Under the pieces are notes generated by a model that was given only the letters and a program-made list of their open reading frames with translations, made no database searches and was not told where the DNA came from. Shown here piece by piece: positions 37,239-47,356 of a stretch of DNA of 64,000 nucleotides (its first letter is position 1; each line of letters begins with the position of its first letter). The stretch is taken from positions 331,299-395,298 of the forward strand of contig NW_025064907.1 of NCBI RefSeq assembly GCF_019112545.1. Direction: 5' to 3'. The translations under genes and the position numbers were made by a program. This DNA is from Guyanagaster necrorhizus (lineage: Eukaryota; Basidiomycota; Agaricomycetes; Agaricales; Physalacriaceae).

Positions 37239-39399
37239 GAATGGATCCCCCGCCTTGTTTGCACCTGCGTCCGTCAGAAATTTGCCTCCGCTTAACCGCT
37301 TAGACCACCGTGCTCACCGTCCGCGTCACGCAGATATGGTTTCAGATGCGCGTGGTACAAAGAAACATGTGTCTGACTTTGCCCTTGATCCGTGCGTCAC
37401 CACTGCCAAATCGATTTGCCTCCTTTCTGATTTCGCCTTCCTTGCTTTTTTGTTCTTCTTATTGTTGTTCTCTTTACAGATTTCTTTTATATTGCTACTT
37501 ATAGCGACGCATCCCAATTCCCTTCTTCGCTCGCAAGCTTAACCAGGTCATAATGTGGAAACTGAAAGACTGCGGGGGATGCTAGTCACGGTAACAATCG
37601 GACTCGGAGCCGCTCCAGGGACATCGGAATAAAAGACCTTCCTCCAGAGAACAAAAGGCCAAGAGGGCACAAGTTTGATATTTATTTCCGAACGAGATCA
37701 GAAAATGAAGCCCCTGTCGGCCAGAGTATATGATGTTCATGTATGGTAGGCTTGCCTGGAGATGATGTAGTTAAGGTTTTATAGTCATTACCAGATGACA
37801 AGTAGGAAGAATTGTGTAGCGTATATGAAGCGCATCCGAAGAACTGCTAGGGCGAAGGGCCGACTTAGATACGCTATAAGGGAAGCAAACTCCTGGAATA
37901 GAACAGCATCGAGTCGTTCTCGCAAACGACATACCCACAATCGTTGGTAGATGCGGATCGCCTTTGTTTTCCTGTTGACTCTATTACGAAAGGAATTCCT
38001 TCTGAGATAGAGACCGTAGAGCAAGGATACCGCTGACTCCCGTAGGATTCACCACCAGGACAGATAGCGGGCCACGAGCGATCTATCTTCCCCTTCATCG
38101 TCAAGGATCTGTCGGTTCGGATAGTCAGAAAATTTAAGGATAGACTGTTGATCCCAATCAGCTACTTTGTTCCTCTGCATTAGCAATGAGCAGAATGCGG
38201 TCGAAAAAGATGCTGTAAAGGACGGGCCAAAATATCTGCTCGAATCCGCTAGCACCATTGTGATGCTTGAAATTACGCAGGGCAATGTAAATTTACTCGG
38301 GCCATGAGTCACGATAATTGCAAAAGATGTCTGGGCTACACAATCTAGGAGCGAAGACTAGAAGCATGCATGGGATGAATTAAGCATACTTACTCAAGTT
38401 CCCTGCATGACAGACCCAATGATGGCGGTCGTGACGTTTGATAAAACAATAAGGTATTCTTCAGGATGTTGTTATTGCAATACCGAGGGAGCTTTGCATT
38501 CCTAGCAGAACATGAGATCTGAAGAAAGGTGAACGAAGACCCTTACCTATTGTAAGAGCAATATCCAATGTTTTTAGCGTAGCTCATATTCAGCGATAAC
38601 ATTCAAACCGAATAACTTTCCGATCTTCGCATCGAGGGCAAGCTGCACAGTAAGAAATTCCAAGATGCGGGTCCATCGAGCGACGTTACGTGTCCGAATT
38701 CTGTTGACCCGAGAGAAATGGTGAGACAACATCAAACAGAGACAGAGAAAACTAACCAGGCAGAATAGACAGAAGGACGCGAAAAGGAGAAAACCCGTAC
38801 GCGTACATCCCAAGGAGGACGAAACTCGTGTCAAATAGCGAAATACCACCCAGTCTACCACCATGAGACGAATCCCGAGAGCGAAGGCCTGGCGGTTCGG
38901 GGAGACGCCCAATTCCTGACCGCGGAACTGCCACTAGTGATATAATCAATACTCTGCCTCTTTCCCTGTGCGCTCTTCAGAAGATATCACTTCATGTTCA
39001 TGCCCGAGCTGAAAGTGACATGACGGCTTCGAACACATTATTCATGTCGAGTGTGGAGGTTTCTTTGGTTTTAGGCAATGAAGACATCGACGAAACCAAC
39101 AGCGGAATAGATGAAAGCTGAGAGGACATAACGATGGCTTTCATAAAATGGGCGGGCACGGATCGGTCCTACGTGAGGTAGTGCGAGGAGGTAAATCGGG
39201 TGAAGGAGTGGTGGGGCCTACGTTTGGACTGGCGGTGGAGGGAAGGATTGGCATCCATTGATGGGATTGTCATCTGGGACGTCGTTTGGGAAGACGACAA
39301 CAGCGTCAAGTGCGGGGGAAGGTACTGCATGAGGGAGGAAGATGGTGGGGGAGGAAGGAAAGGAACGACGGAGTTGTACGCAAGATTGCGCGTGATATT
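37239..39399. other. Mostly unassigned; possible small membrane-protein gene or relic
   Basis: Minus-strand frames at 38574-38912 and 38049-38312 contain hydrophobic stretches (FLLFASFCLFCLVSFLCLCL) and a plausible 59-nt GT-AG intron (about 38700-38758), but spliced frames soon stop. It may be a decayed multi-exon membrane-protein gene. The remainder (37240-37700 and 38990-39400) shows nothing. Confidence 0.3.
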
Positions 39400-39407
39400 T
39401 TGCAGAT

Positions 39408-39800
39408 ATGTATGAAAAAATATAATTATGAACGAGAATTCGAAAAAACATTATTTTCGTAAGTGAACTCGGCATTTACGGCTTGGTCCTCTAACACCCA
39501 GGATCCCCAAGACGTTGGTGGATTTCCCTTTTTTTCCATCGCATTTCTGATTTGCGATAGGGAGCTCAAGCGCCGGGAAAAACCAGAGAGCGAAGGAAGC
39601 AAGAAAGGTGGCCAAGGCAGAGAGTAAGCCATCTGACGATGACCTCAACCCTAACGTGAGTGCCTTTGCCGATCGATCCTCGCGTCGTTGTTAACGAAAG
39701 TCTAGAAATACTACGAGCTGCGCTCGAGGCAGATACTGGCTCTCAAGGCCAGCCAGAATCCCGATCCTTACCCTCACAAGTTTCATGTAACCTCATTTAT
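39408..39800 (+). pseudogene. Broken duplicate of lysyl-tRNA synthetase 5' region
   Basis: From about 39500 the plus strand repeats the LysRS gene from the end of exon 1 (CCAAGACGTTGGTGG), through intron 1, exon 2 (GAGCTCAAGCGCCGGGA...), intron 2 (GTGAGTGCC...TCTAG) and the start of exon 3 ([15 protein letters not shown], then PYPHKFHVT). Introns are retained, so it is a DNA-level duplication and not a retrocopy. The start codon is missing, there is a stop in exon 2, and similarity ends near 39800. The preceding stretch 39408-39490 matches 33605-33690 in direct orientation, opposite to the gene fragment, implying a rearranged junction. Confidence 0.85.
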
Positions 39801-41535
39801 AACAACGTACATACGGCTCCGAAAGCACGATTCCACCCGACCGCAACGTCTTTGGGCTATCCCAGAAGATCGAACAGCATCTTTGGATGAACCTGTAGCT
39901 CCAAGAGTGGAACAACACAGTCGAGGATGAGGATGAGCGAGAAGAGGAGGCCGAAGAAGGTGGAGTCAAGGGACTGGAGAAACGATCGGTTGAGGAGACC
40001 GTGGTCACTACCAGCCCGTGCAGATTCGTACATGCTCTTCTTGAGAATCCTGGATTCAGCGTATTGAAGACTGGGAGAGGTTTCGATGGGTCATCATCCG
40101 GGGCTGGGAGAATGTGTCTTGGGTGGGTGCGTTTGTGCCAGAGTTACTCTAGCCAACCTTTGCAGATTAATGCTTTGCAGCCTCTGGCTACTGAAAGTGC
40201 TAAAAGTGCTAATTGGGGCGTATTTTACGAACGAGGGAATCGCAGGCATAAGTGATCCTTAGTGAGTTGCATCCTTGATTTTTTTCCCGTCTTCTGATGT
40301 GCCTGCGATTGCTAGTACCAAGGACCGCTGTGGTTGTGACCGTCATTTAAATGGATCGAGATGACGCATTCAGTGTCTGCAACATGTCCAACATGTTAAC
40401 GAACAGCCACAGGACATGTCATGACTAAGTCGAAATCACGGAGGGGTGTTTGTCTGGCGATAATGGATCAAGAGTGCTATGAGGACGTGTAGAAGAACTC
40501 GCGACGACGACAATACCAAGCTATTACCAAACCACTCAAGAGAACGTTTTGGCGTGGTGCAATAGACATCACGACGTACTGCAGTGTGAAATCTCGCACC
40601 ATTACTGATCAACAAACTGTTCTGCGCACGCAGCTTTCCAACCTTGCTTTTTCACCATCTTACCATCGTGACGCAAGGCGCTTATCGTTGCCATCTCCGT
40701 GATGCCACAGTGACGATGTGAAGAACAATACTATTTAGCAAATTTGCGGAGGTACTGGAAACCGCCGCCGCCTGAGAAAGTGCCGGACTCAAATTGAACA
40801 GTTTCCACATCGCGAGAACTCCGCCTGTTCCTCGTCACATTGTTTGTAAAGTTTTGAACTTCAGCTCAATCTCACTAGGCCGACATCACAGAAGTGGGAA
40901 TCAGTTCAGTGTCTCCGCTTGAGGTGATGCTCTCTTGTGAAACTGCTATAAAGCGGTTAGTGCCATTCAAGCATTGCCCTGCTTTCTCTCCAATATACTC
41001 TTTCACTGCCGATCACCTTAGCGCGTACTTCTTCTGCTGTGAGATATGAGTCTCTTCGCAGTCCTTCACTACCTCGTGGCTAATTGGCTTTCGTAGCAAA
41101 TTGAAACACCGGAGTCAACCCGACTTTCAATGACCCTTAATCTTAGCCTTGGTGATCACTCAAAATGAACCAACCCCAATGACTGCGGGGCGCCTTTGTT
41201 GCCTGTGGCCGGCCTTCGAATCTCTGGGCGCCTCCCCAGAACTTCTGTGAAGGTCTAAGGGTCATGTAGCACACCTTCACAAGCGGGTAACAAGTGGAGA
41301 CCAGTCAATACACCCAGCACTTCCACAGCGTACAAATCACCACAATCATCGGGTTTCCGTTCCAAGGCCCGTCCTCTGGTCTTTTCGACTCTAACTCTCA
41401 TCTCTGTGGTCGTCGCATTTGTCTTAGGTCTTCCTCAGAGTCACTTTTTACAACTTTACACAAAGGTGCTCGATACAACTGAAGAATAAACATCGCTTCT
41501 GACCTGTACGTTTTCAGCCCTCAGGTTCATTAAGA
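39801..41535. other. Unassigned region and promoter of IRG gene 4
   Basis: 39900-40255 has an acidic plus-strand frame (EDEDEREEEAEE, then VEETVVTTSPC), perhaps a fragment of another gene carried with the LysRS piece. From 40760 the sequence belongs to the right arm of the inverted repeat and matches the reverse complement of 5134-5935. A leader intron lies at 41468-41534. No intact gene. Confidence 0.45.
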
Positions 41536-42840
41536 ATGGGTGCTGCTGGCTCAGTCATTCCTGCAGTTGTTGCAGCAGCAGGAGCCATCCCCGGTATCCT
41601 TGGCGCAGTGCGGGGCAGCAAAGTCAAGGAAAACCCGACGATGGCCACCATCGAGGGGCAGCTCAAAAATGCGGAGGCAGAGAAACTCAAGGCCCAGAAG
41701 CAGGCGGAGCAGTTCGAACGAGAGGTGCAGGCGCAAAAGGAAAGGATCAAAAACCTGCAGGATGCAACAGACAGAACGAGTCAACTTGTCGAACAGCTGG
41801 AAAGGGAAAGGCAAGCGCAGGCCGAGAGAAGCAGGGTCCAGCAGGAGGAGGTCGAAAGAGCGACTCAGACGGCAGCGCAATTGCAGAGGGAGAAGCAAGA
41901 GCAAGCCGAAATTGCCCAACGAGAACGGGAGGCAGCTCAGAGGGCTGCTCAGGCTGCTAAGGAGTTGCAAGAGCAGGTGCGCAAGAAGGAAGAAGAGATG
42001 AAGAAGGTTTTGGAGGTCCAGAAGGAGATGGAGGCGAAGTGGAAGAAGGGGATCCATCCGGTTGAGTGGCCTTCTCGCGAGCAGTACGAGGCGAACAAAC
42101 AACGTTTTTACAAGGAGGGAAAGTTCCATCTCGCCATCGCTGGAATTTCGGGGACGGGAAAATCGTCTCTTATCAATGCCTTTCGAGGCATTTGGGACGA
42201 TGAGCAAGGCACCGCTGCGACGGATATCGTTGAAAGCACGTCGGTGGTTACTCCTTACCCTGATCCGAATCCTGCCAACCCTTTCATTTGGTTCGATGTC
42301 CCAGGTTCGGGAACACTCGCGTGCTCAGACTGGACCTACTTTAATGACCAAGGACTCTATATCTTCGACGCCATCATCGTCTTATTTAATGACCGCTTCA
42401 CCGCCACCGACATCGCCATCTTGAAGAACTGCGAGCGATACAAAATCCCGACCTACATCGTTCGTTCTAAATCTGATATTCACATTGAGAATCTCATCAA
42501 GAAGAAAAGGCGGGGAGCTGGCGCGAAGAATGACCCTGCCAAGATTCTTGACGAGGCTCGCAAGGAGTACCTCTCTAAGACGCAGGAGAGTGTTAGGTTG
42601 AATCTGATGAAGAACGATCCTCCGATACGCTCGCAGAAGATGTATGCTGTCTCACGAGATACGCTGACTATGGTTGTTCGGGAGGAGCTGGTTGAGGATA
42701 GTCTTGTGCTGAACGAGGTCGAGCTGCTGAGGGATATCCTTCAGGATGCGTATTCGCGACGATCGGAGAAGTCGTACAGTTCCATGGCGGATCTCATGAA
42801 AAAAGCCGGCATGGATATCCTCCGTTTCTTTACCAACTAA
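41536..42840 (+). CDS. IRG-like GTPase with coiled coil, paralogue 4
   Basis: 434 residues, starting MGAAGS (myristoylation consensus), followed by an Ala/Val/Ile-rich hydrophobic stretch of about 20 residues, VKENPTM, and a coiled coil from about 35 to 165. P-loop GISGTGKSS near residue 205, DVPGSG near 257, RSKSD near 312, and a C-terminal helical region ending ILRFFTN. A 67-nt leader intron (41468-41534) ends immediately before the ATG. It is the inverted-repeat partner of IRG gene 2, yet its coiled coil is longer and its G domain is closer to genes 1, 5 and 7, a pattern expected from gene conversion among copies. Confidence 0.87.
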   Translation: MGAAGSVIPAVVAAAGAIPGILGAVRGSKVKENPTMATIEGQLKNAEAEKLKAQKQAEQFEREVQAQKERIKNLQDATDRTSQLVEQLERERQAQAERSRVQQEEVERATQTAAQLQREKQEQAEIAQREREAAQRAAQAAKELQEQVRKKEEEMKKVLEVQKEMEAKWKKGIHPVEWPSREQYEANKQRFYKEGKFHLAIAGISGTGKSSLINAFRGIWDDEQGTAATDIVESTSVVTPYPDPNPANPFIWFDVPGSGTLACSDWTYFNDQGLYIFDAIIVLFNDRFTATDIAILKNCERYKIPTYIVRSKSDIHIENLIKKKRRGAGAKNDPAKILDEARKEYLSKTQESVRLNLMKNDPPIRSQKMYAVSRDTLTMVVREELVEDSLVLNEVELLRDILQDAYSRRSEKSYSSMADLMKKAGMDILRFFTN

Positions 42841-43417
42841 TGAGGTCTGGTTCCCTCTATTTTCTTCTGCTACGGACATTTTTTCTTACAGCTTTGTTTT
42901 TTGGTATCTGGAGGATTTAGCTCAGCCTTTACTCTTTTTGTTTCTTTTGCGGCTTGCCCGAATTGATCTCAGCGTATTGAATTGTCTCCGGACCTTTCTT
43001 CTGTAAAATCTACCATAGCTGTCGCCTCGAACACAATCTTGGTGATGTATGTGGCTGATCGTCTCTAGGTACATATCAAGTCGGATAGCAGGCACGCTAA
43101 TCTATTTCATTTGTGTCTACCTAAGACTGCAATCAGAGTAATCTCTCCATATCAATATATCTGTACATTCGGCTGCCGTTACACGTCGACATCAACCAAG
43201 AGGACAAGGCGGTAACCATATGGGAGAAATGTTGAGAGTACGAGCCATGACTGCAGGCACAGTCGTACGGACCCTAATTTAGTTATCGGTACTCGCAATT
43301 TTCGCCGTTTACACAGCCACACATCTTAGCGACCTACCGTCCGCTAAGATATACATTCTATTTTCTTGTTCCAGGCTGACCCTCCCTGTGCTCGTATCAC
43401 CGTGAAACCTCGCCACC

Positions 43418-43663
43418 ATGACCTCCCAAACTTCCTGGCCCACTGCTCAACAAGAAAGGTATCATAGCATTCTCACGGTGCAGGCTCTTCCTACTTCCTT
43501 TCGGTTTGGCTTTCAAGTTTCTCATCACATCCGACGTGGTAAGGTAAAGAATTTGGGACTGCTGTCTCAGTATGTTAACGGCGAGCTTACTTGTTCTCAG
43601 GGTCCATATGGCAAAAAGGCACTTAGAGAATTTCCGACAGCACATCTTCACACCACCCCTTAG
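43418..43663 (+). other. Duplicated module with conserved 57-nt intron, copy 3
   Basis: An open frame beginning at an ATG in good context (GCCACCATGA) runs through a possible intron (43544-43600, GTAAAG...TTCTCAG). Spliced, it would encode about 62 residues including HHIRRGK joined to GPYGKKALREF. The frame is kept in copies 1 and 4. No domain recognised; a tiny gene or part of a non-coding leader are both possible. Confidence 0.4.
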
Positions 43664-44063
43664 TTGCAAGGAAACCATCTGGTTCTTAACGTGCTTCGCT
43701 CTTCCGCCGCATTGTGATACAACAAAGTGTTGTCCCATGTCAACGAAACCTATAGTTTGCCCTTGCCCTTCACCCACCCCTGTGCGTCTAGCGCCTCACG
43801 CACACACACAACCGTCACTAAAATTATGCAGATCACCGCCTTCACTCCTTACAATTGGACCGTGTTCTTGGTTCCATCATTTGACTAGTTCCTGTGCAGC
43901 TTTCCATCGATAACGACCAATAGTCTCTTCCATGATCTGTGAGGCAAGGTATATTTTTGGATTTTTGCCAGAAGAAAATAATCAGATAGCGCCTATCTTA
44001 TGACGGGCACGCGAAGTTGGAGCTGTGATCGCAAGGGTCGCTCTTTGTATGAAACCCGGGGCT

Positions 44064-44069
44064 TATAAG
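44064..44069 (+). promoter_or_regulatory. Candidate TATA element of IRG gene 5
   Basis: TATAAG in the context GCTTATAAGAATC, about 245 nt before the leader intron donor, at the same place as in genes 1 and 7. Confidence 0.4.
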
Positions 44070-44377
44070 AATCTTCACAGAGTAGCTTTTTTTCTGACAT
44101 CTCTCAGTTCATCGCTCCTCTGGTCTTCGACTTGTCGCCGCCATAGACGTATCCCCTGTTCATCGTTTCGTCAATCACCGACATCGCGTCTCCATTGTAA
44201 TTTGTAAGACGAATAAAACAACTCAGCATGATATATACTGATTCGCATCGTTCTCTGCTAGAGTCTCTACGCGGCTTTATCCAAACAACCTTCGCTACTT
44301 CGCAGAAAGGTACTCGAGCACATGTCACAGGTGCCTACACATATCTCACTGCTGTCACTTTCAGCTATTGTCAAAGC

Positions 44378-45730
44378 ATGGGCGGTACCATATCCTGGCT
44401 GTTTGGAGGCGGCGAAGTCGGGCCCAATCCGACAATGCAGGCCATCGAAGAACAACATAGAAGAGAGGAGGCCGAGAGATGGGAGCAGGCCGAAAGACTG
44501 AGGTGGGAACAAGAGGAAGTGCAGAGGGCTGCCAAAATCGCCGAGCAACAGAGATGGGAGCAGGACGAAAGACTGAGGAGGGAGCAAGAAGAAGCGACCG
44601 CTTCTGCTATGGCGTCCACCAAAAAAGAAAACAAAAAAAAGAAAAGAAAAAAAAGAAGAGAGGCGCAGAGAGCGGCCAAAATTGTGGAGCAGCAGAGGCA
44701 GGAACAGGCCGAGAGAATCAGAGTCCAGCAGGAGGAGGTCCAGAGGGCGGCTCAGATAGCAGCGCAGCTCGAGAGGGAGATGCAAGAGCAAGCCGAAATT
44801 GCCAGACGAGAACACGAGGCTGCTCAGAGGGCTGCTCAGGCCGCTAACGAGTTGCAAGAGCAGGTGCGCAAGAAGGAAGCGGAGATGAAGAAAGCGATGG
44901 AGGTCCAGGAGGTGATGGAGGCGAAGTGGAAGACAGGTATTCGTCCAGTCGAATGGCCTTCCAAGGAGAAATACGAGGCGACGAAGCGTCGTTTTTACAA
45001 GGAGGGCAAATTTCATCTCGCCATCACTGGAATTTCGGGAACGGGAAAATCGTCTCTCATCAATGCCTTTCGAGGCATTTGGGATGATGATGAAGGTGCT
45101 GCTATGACCGATATCATCGAAAGCACGTCGGCGGTTACTCCCTACCCTGATCCGAATCCCGCCCACCCATTCATCTGGTTCGATGTCCCGGGATCAGGAA
45201 CGCTTGCGTGTTCTGACTGGACCTACTTCAACGACCACGGTCTCTACATTTTCGACGCAATCATTGTCCTCTTCAACGACCGCTTCACTGCCATGGATGT
45301 CGCTATTCTCAGGAACTGCGAGCGGTACAATATCCCGACGTATATCGTTCGCTCCAAATCTGACGTCCACATTGACAATATCATCAAGAAGAAAAGACGG
45401 GAAGCTGGCGCGAAGAATGACCCTGCCGAGATTCTTGACGAGGCACGCAAGGAGTACATCGTGAGGACCCAAGAGAGCGTCAGGTCGAATCTGATGAGGA
45501 GCGATCCTCCTATCCGGTCGCAGAAGATGTATGCAGTCTCTCGGGATACGTTGACGACCATTGTCCGAGAGGAGCCGCTGGAGGATATGCCCGTGCTGAA
45601 TGAGGTAGAGCTGCTGAGAGATATCCTCCAGGACGCGCATTCACGACGAGTGGCAGACAAGTCTTATGGTTCAATGTCGGATCTTATGAAAAAAGCCGGG
45701 TTAGACATTTTTCAATTCTTTGCGAACTAA
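44378..45730 (+). CDS. IRG-like GTPase with coiled coil, paralogue 5
   Basis: 450 residues from MGGTIS (myristoylation consensus). The frame is open upstream to 44228, but that part crosses a 55-nt leader intron (44310-44364) also present in genes 1 and 7, so the ATG at 44378 is preferred. The coiled coil (about 25-180) contains 25-residue units and a unique Lys-rich insertion at about residues 74-95 (genomic 44599-44661). P-loop GISGTGKSS near 220, then DVPGSG and RSKSD. The frame differs from gene 1 at only scattered positions (for example FTAMD for FTATD). It is the inverted-repeat partner of gene 1. Confidence 0.87.
   Translation: MGGTISWLFGGGEVGPNPTMQAIEEQHRREEAERWEQAERLRWEQEEVQRAAKIAEQQRWEQDERLRREQEEATASAMASTKKENKKKKRKKRREAQRAAKIVEQQRQEQAERIRVQQEEVQRAAQIAAQLEREMQEQAEIARREHEAAQRAAQAANELQEQVRKKEAEMKKAMEVQEVMEAKWKTGIRPVEWPSKEKYEATKRRFYKEGKFHLAITGISGTGKSSLINAFRGIWDDDEGAAMTDIIESTSAVTPYPDPNPAHPFIWFDVPGSGTLACSDWTYFNDHGLYIFDAIIVLFNDRFTAMDVAILRNCERYNIPTYIVRSKSDVHIDNIIKKKRREAGAKNDPAEILDEARKEYIVRTQESVRSNLMRSDPPIRSQKMYAVSRDTLTTIVREEPLEDMPVLNEVELLRDILQDAHSRRVADKSYGSMSDLMKKAGLDIFQFFAN
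44599..44661 (+). other. Lys-rich in-frame insertion in the coiled coil of IRG gene 5
   Basis: About 63 nt, very A-rich, between units that abut in the other paralogues. It encodes a short Ser/Ala stretch and then a run of Lys/Arg (KKKKRKKRR), which breaks the heptad pattern and resembles a nuclear localisation signal. Origin unclear: slippage or a small filler insertion. Confidence 0.7.
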
Positions 45731-47356
45731 CACAACCGGGTTTCCTCTATTCATCATGTACGAATTTATTGTTACAGTCTTTTTTTCCCTTTGTATGTAA
45801 CGAAAAACTTCTTCCTCAATACTTCAGTCTTCAGCTCGTCAGTACCGCACCAAGGTAGCGGATGAAGGCCACCTCATAAGAGTGGCATCTCCCTTCTGAG
45901 TCCTATTTTTATCAGTCCGGGCCGTTTCATATTCGGTGACACTAGTACACAATGGCATCCGGTGCTTTGCCATTTGAATTACCTTCCGTGCTCCTCCAAG
46001 AAATCAAGATGAGAAGCTTTGCCGAGCTGCCCAATGGCCTTCACTTCTTTTAAGAAGAAATGTGATTTTTATTGAGATTGTACACGATAAAAGTTTTCTT
46101 CCACTTCAGGTCCGTTACATCTACCTGTATTTTACCATGATGGTCAATCAGAGATGCACGGAAATTCATTGTCTCCGCTGTCGCTAACAACCAACCTATT
46201 CAAAGCCCTACACTTCAGCGTATCTCTCAACAGAATAGACATAGGAACCCCAGAAAGCGTCTCAGGGGCAGCAACAGCTCATGGCCTATCCGAAGTCTGC
46301 ATCTCGCCATTCTCCATGGTCTCCAGAACAGCTATGAAACGTACGCATGCGAGACGGCAAACGCCGCCATCATTTGATTTCACAAATAGGTTTTCTGACG
46401 GTGTCTGTCACCTGTATAATAACCGTGACCGAGTAGAGTATCCTAGAAGACAAGGCGAAGGCATCGCAACGTTCGCGCAGGCTCTTTTTACTTCCTTTCA
46501 GTTTGGCTTCCAAGTTTCCCATCCCATCCGACGTGCTAAGGTAAAGAATTTGCGACAACCGTCGCAGTATGTTAGCGGCGAGCTTACTTGTTCTCAGGGT
46601 CTATATGGCAGAAAGGCGCTTAAAGAATTTCTGACAGCACATCTTCACACCACCCACTTCGTTGCAAGGAAACCATCTCGCGCTTCACTCTTCCACCGCA
46701 CTGTGATACAACGTGTTGTCCCATGTCAGCGAAACCTATAGTTTGCCCTTGCCCTTCACCCAACCCTGTGCGTCTAGCGCCTCACGCACACACACAACCG
46801 TCACTAAAATTATGCAGATCACCGCCTTCACTCCTTACAATTGGAACGTATTCTTGGTTCCGTCATTTTCCTAGTTCCTGAGCAGTTTTCCATCGATACC
46901 GACCAATAGTCTCTTCCATGATCTGCGAAGCAAGATATATTTTTGGATTTGTGCCAGAAGAAAAGAATCAGATAGCGCCTATTCTGTCACGGGCATCTTG
47001 ATGAAGCTGTTTAGGATTGGAACCGCCGTAACGAGATTCTCAGCACACAGTCATACAAGTACCTTCACAGAGGCTCAGTTCTTTAGTCGGATTCCTCGCT
47101 TCGTTCACTGTCTGCTTGGTCGTCGACAGTGCTGCTACCGCATTCGTGTCCTGACCATCGCTTGAATCATCACCGGGGTTCCACTGTAAGTATTCAGGAC
47201 AAGCCGATTCAATATTTACACTCACTCGCTCGTAGATTGTTATCAAGTTTGACATTTTAGTACTTCATTTGTGCCACCTCCGTTGAAAGGTACGTAGTAT
47301 CAATTAGAGATGTTTTCCCGTTTCTGAATCACAAATGTTACAGCTATCATCAAACC
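45731..47356. other. Intergenic: tail of IRG gene 5, repeat module, promoter of IRG gene 6
   Basis: 45731-46060 matches the reverse complement of 1040-1363. Module copy 4 lies at about 46154-46741. Similarity to the left arm ends near 46925-46990. The leader intron of gene 6 is at 47290-47343. Confidence 0.6.
46154..46741 (+). other. Duplicated module with conserved 57-nt intron, copy 4
   Basis: Longest open version (195 codons unspliced). The GTAAAG...TTCTCAG segment is at 46541-46597. Residues around it (FGFQVSHPIRRAK, YGRKALKEFL) are kept with conservative changes in copies 1 and 3. There is no recognised domain. It is listed as a possible small gene, low confidence. Confidence 0.4.

Larger units (their letters stand above)
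42841..44377. other. Intergenic: tail of IRG gene 4, repeat module, promoter of IRG gene 5
   Basis: 3' tail to about 43100, module copy 3 (43418-43663, with intron 43544-43600), a promoter block shared with genes 1 and 7 (43930-44290) and the leader intron of gene 5 (44310-44364). Confidence 0.6.
40760..46925. repeat. Right arm of the large inverted repeat
   Basis: Inverted, collinear counterpart of 1-5935, covering IRG genes 4 and 5, their leaders, 3' tails and two copies of the 57-nt-intron module. The arms differ by indels, notably extra coiled-coil units and a Lys-rich insertion in gene 5 compared with gene 1. Confidence 0.85.

Noticed and set aside
38049..38912. Possible membrane O-acyltransferase-like gene on the minus strand
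   Set aside because: Hydrophobic segments only; the expected catalytic motifs are not visible and spliced frames terminate early.
44228..44377. N-terminal extension of IRG gene 5 (and of gene 7 from 49681)
   Set aside because: It runs through a conserved 55-nt leader intron; the ATG after the intron gives the MGxxxS start seen in the paralogues.
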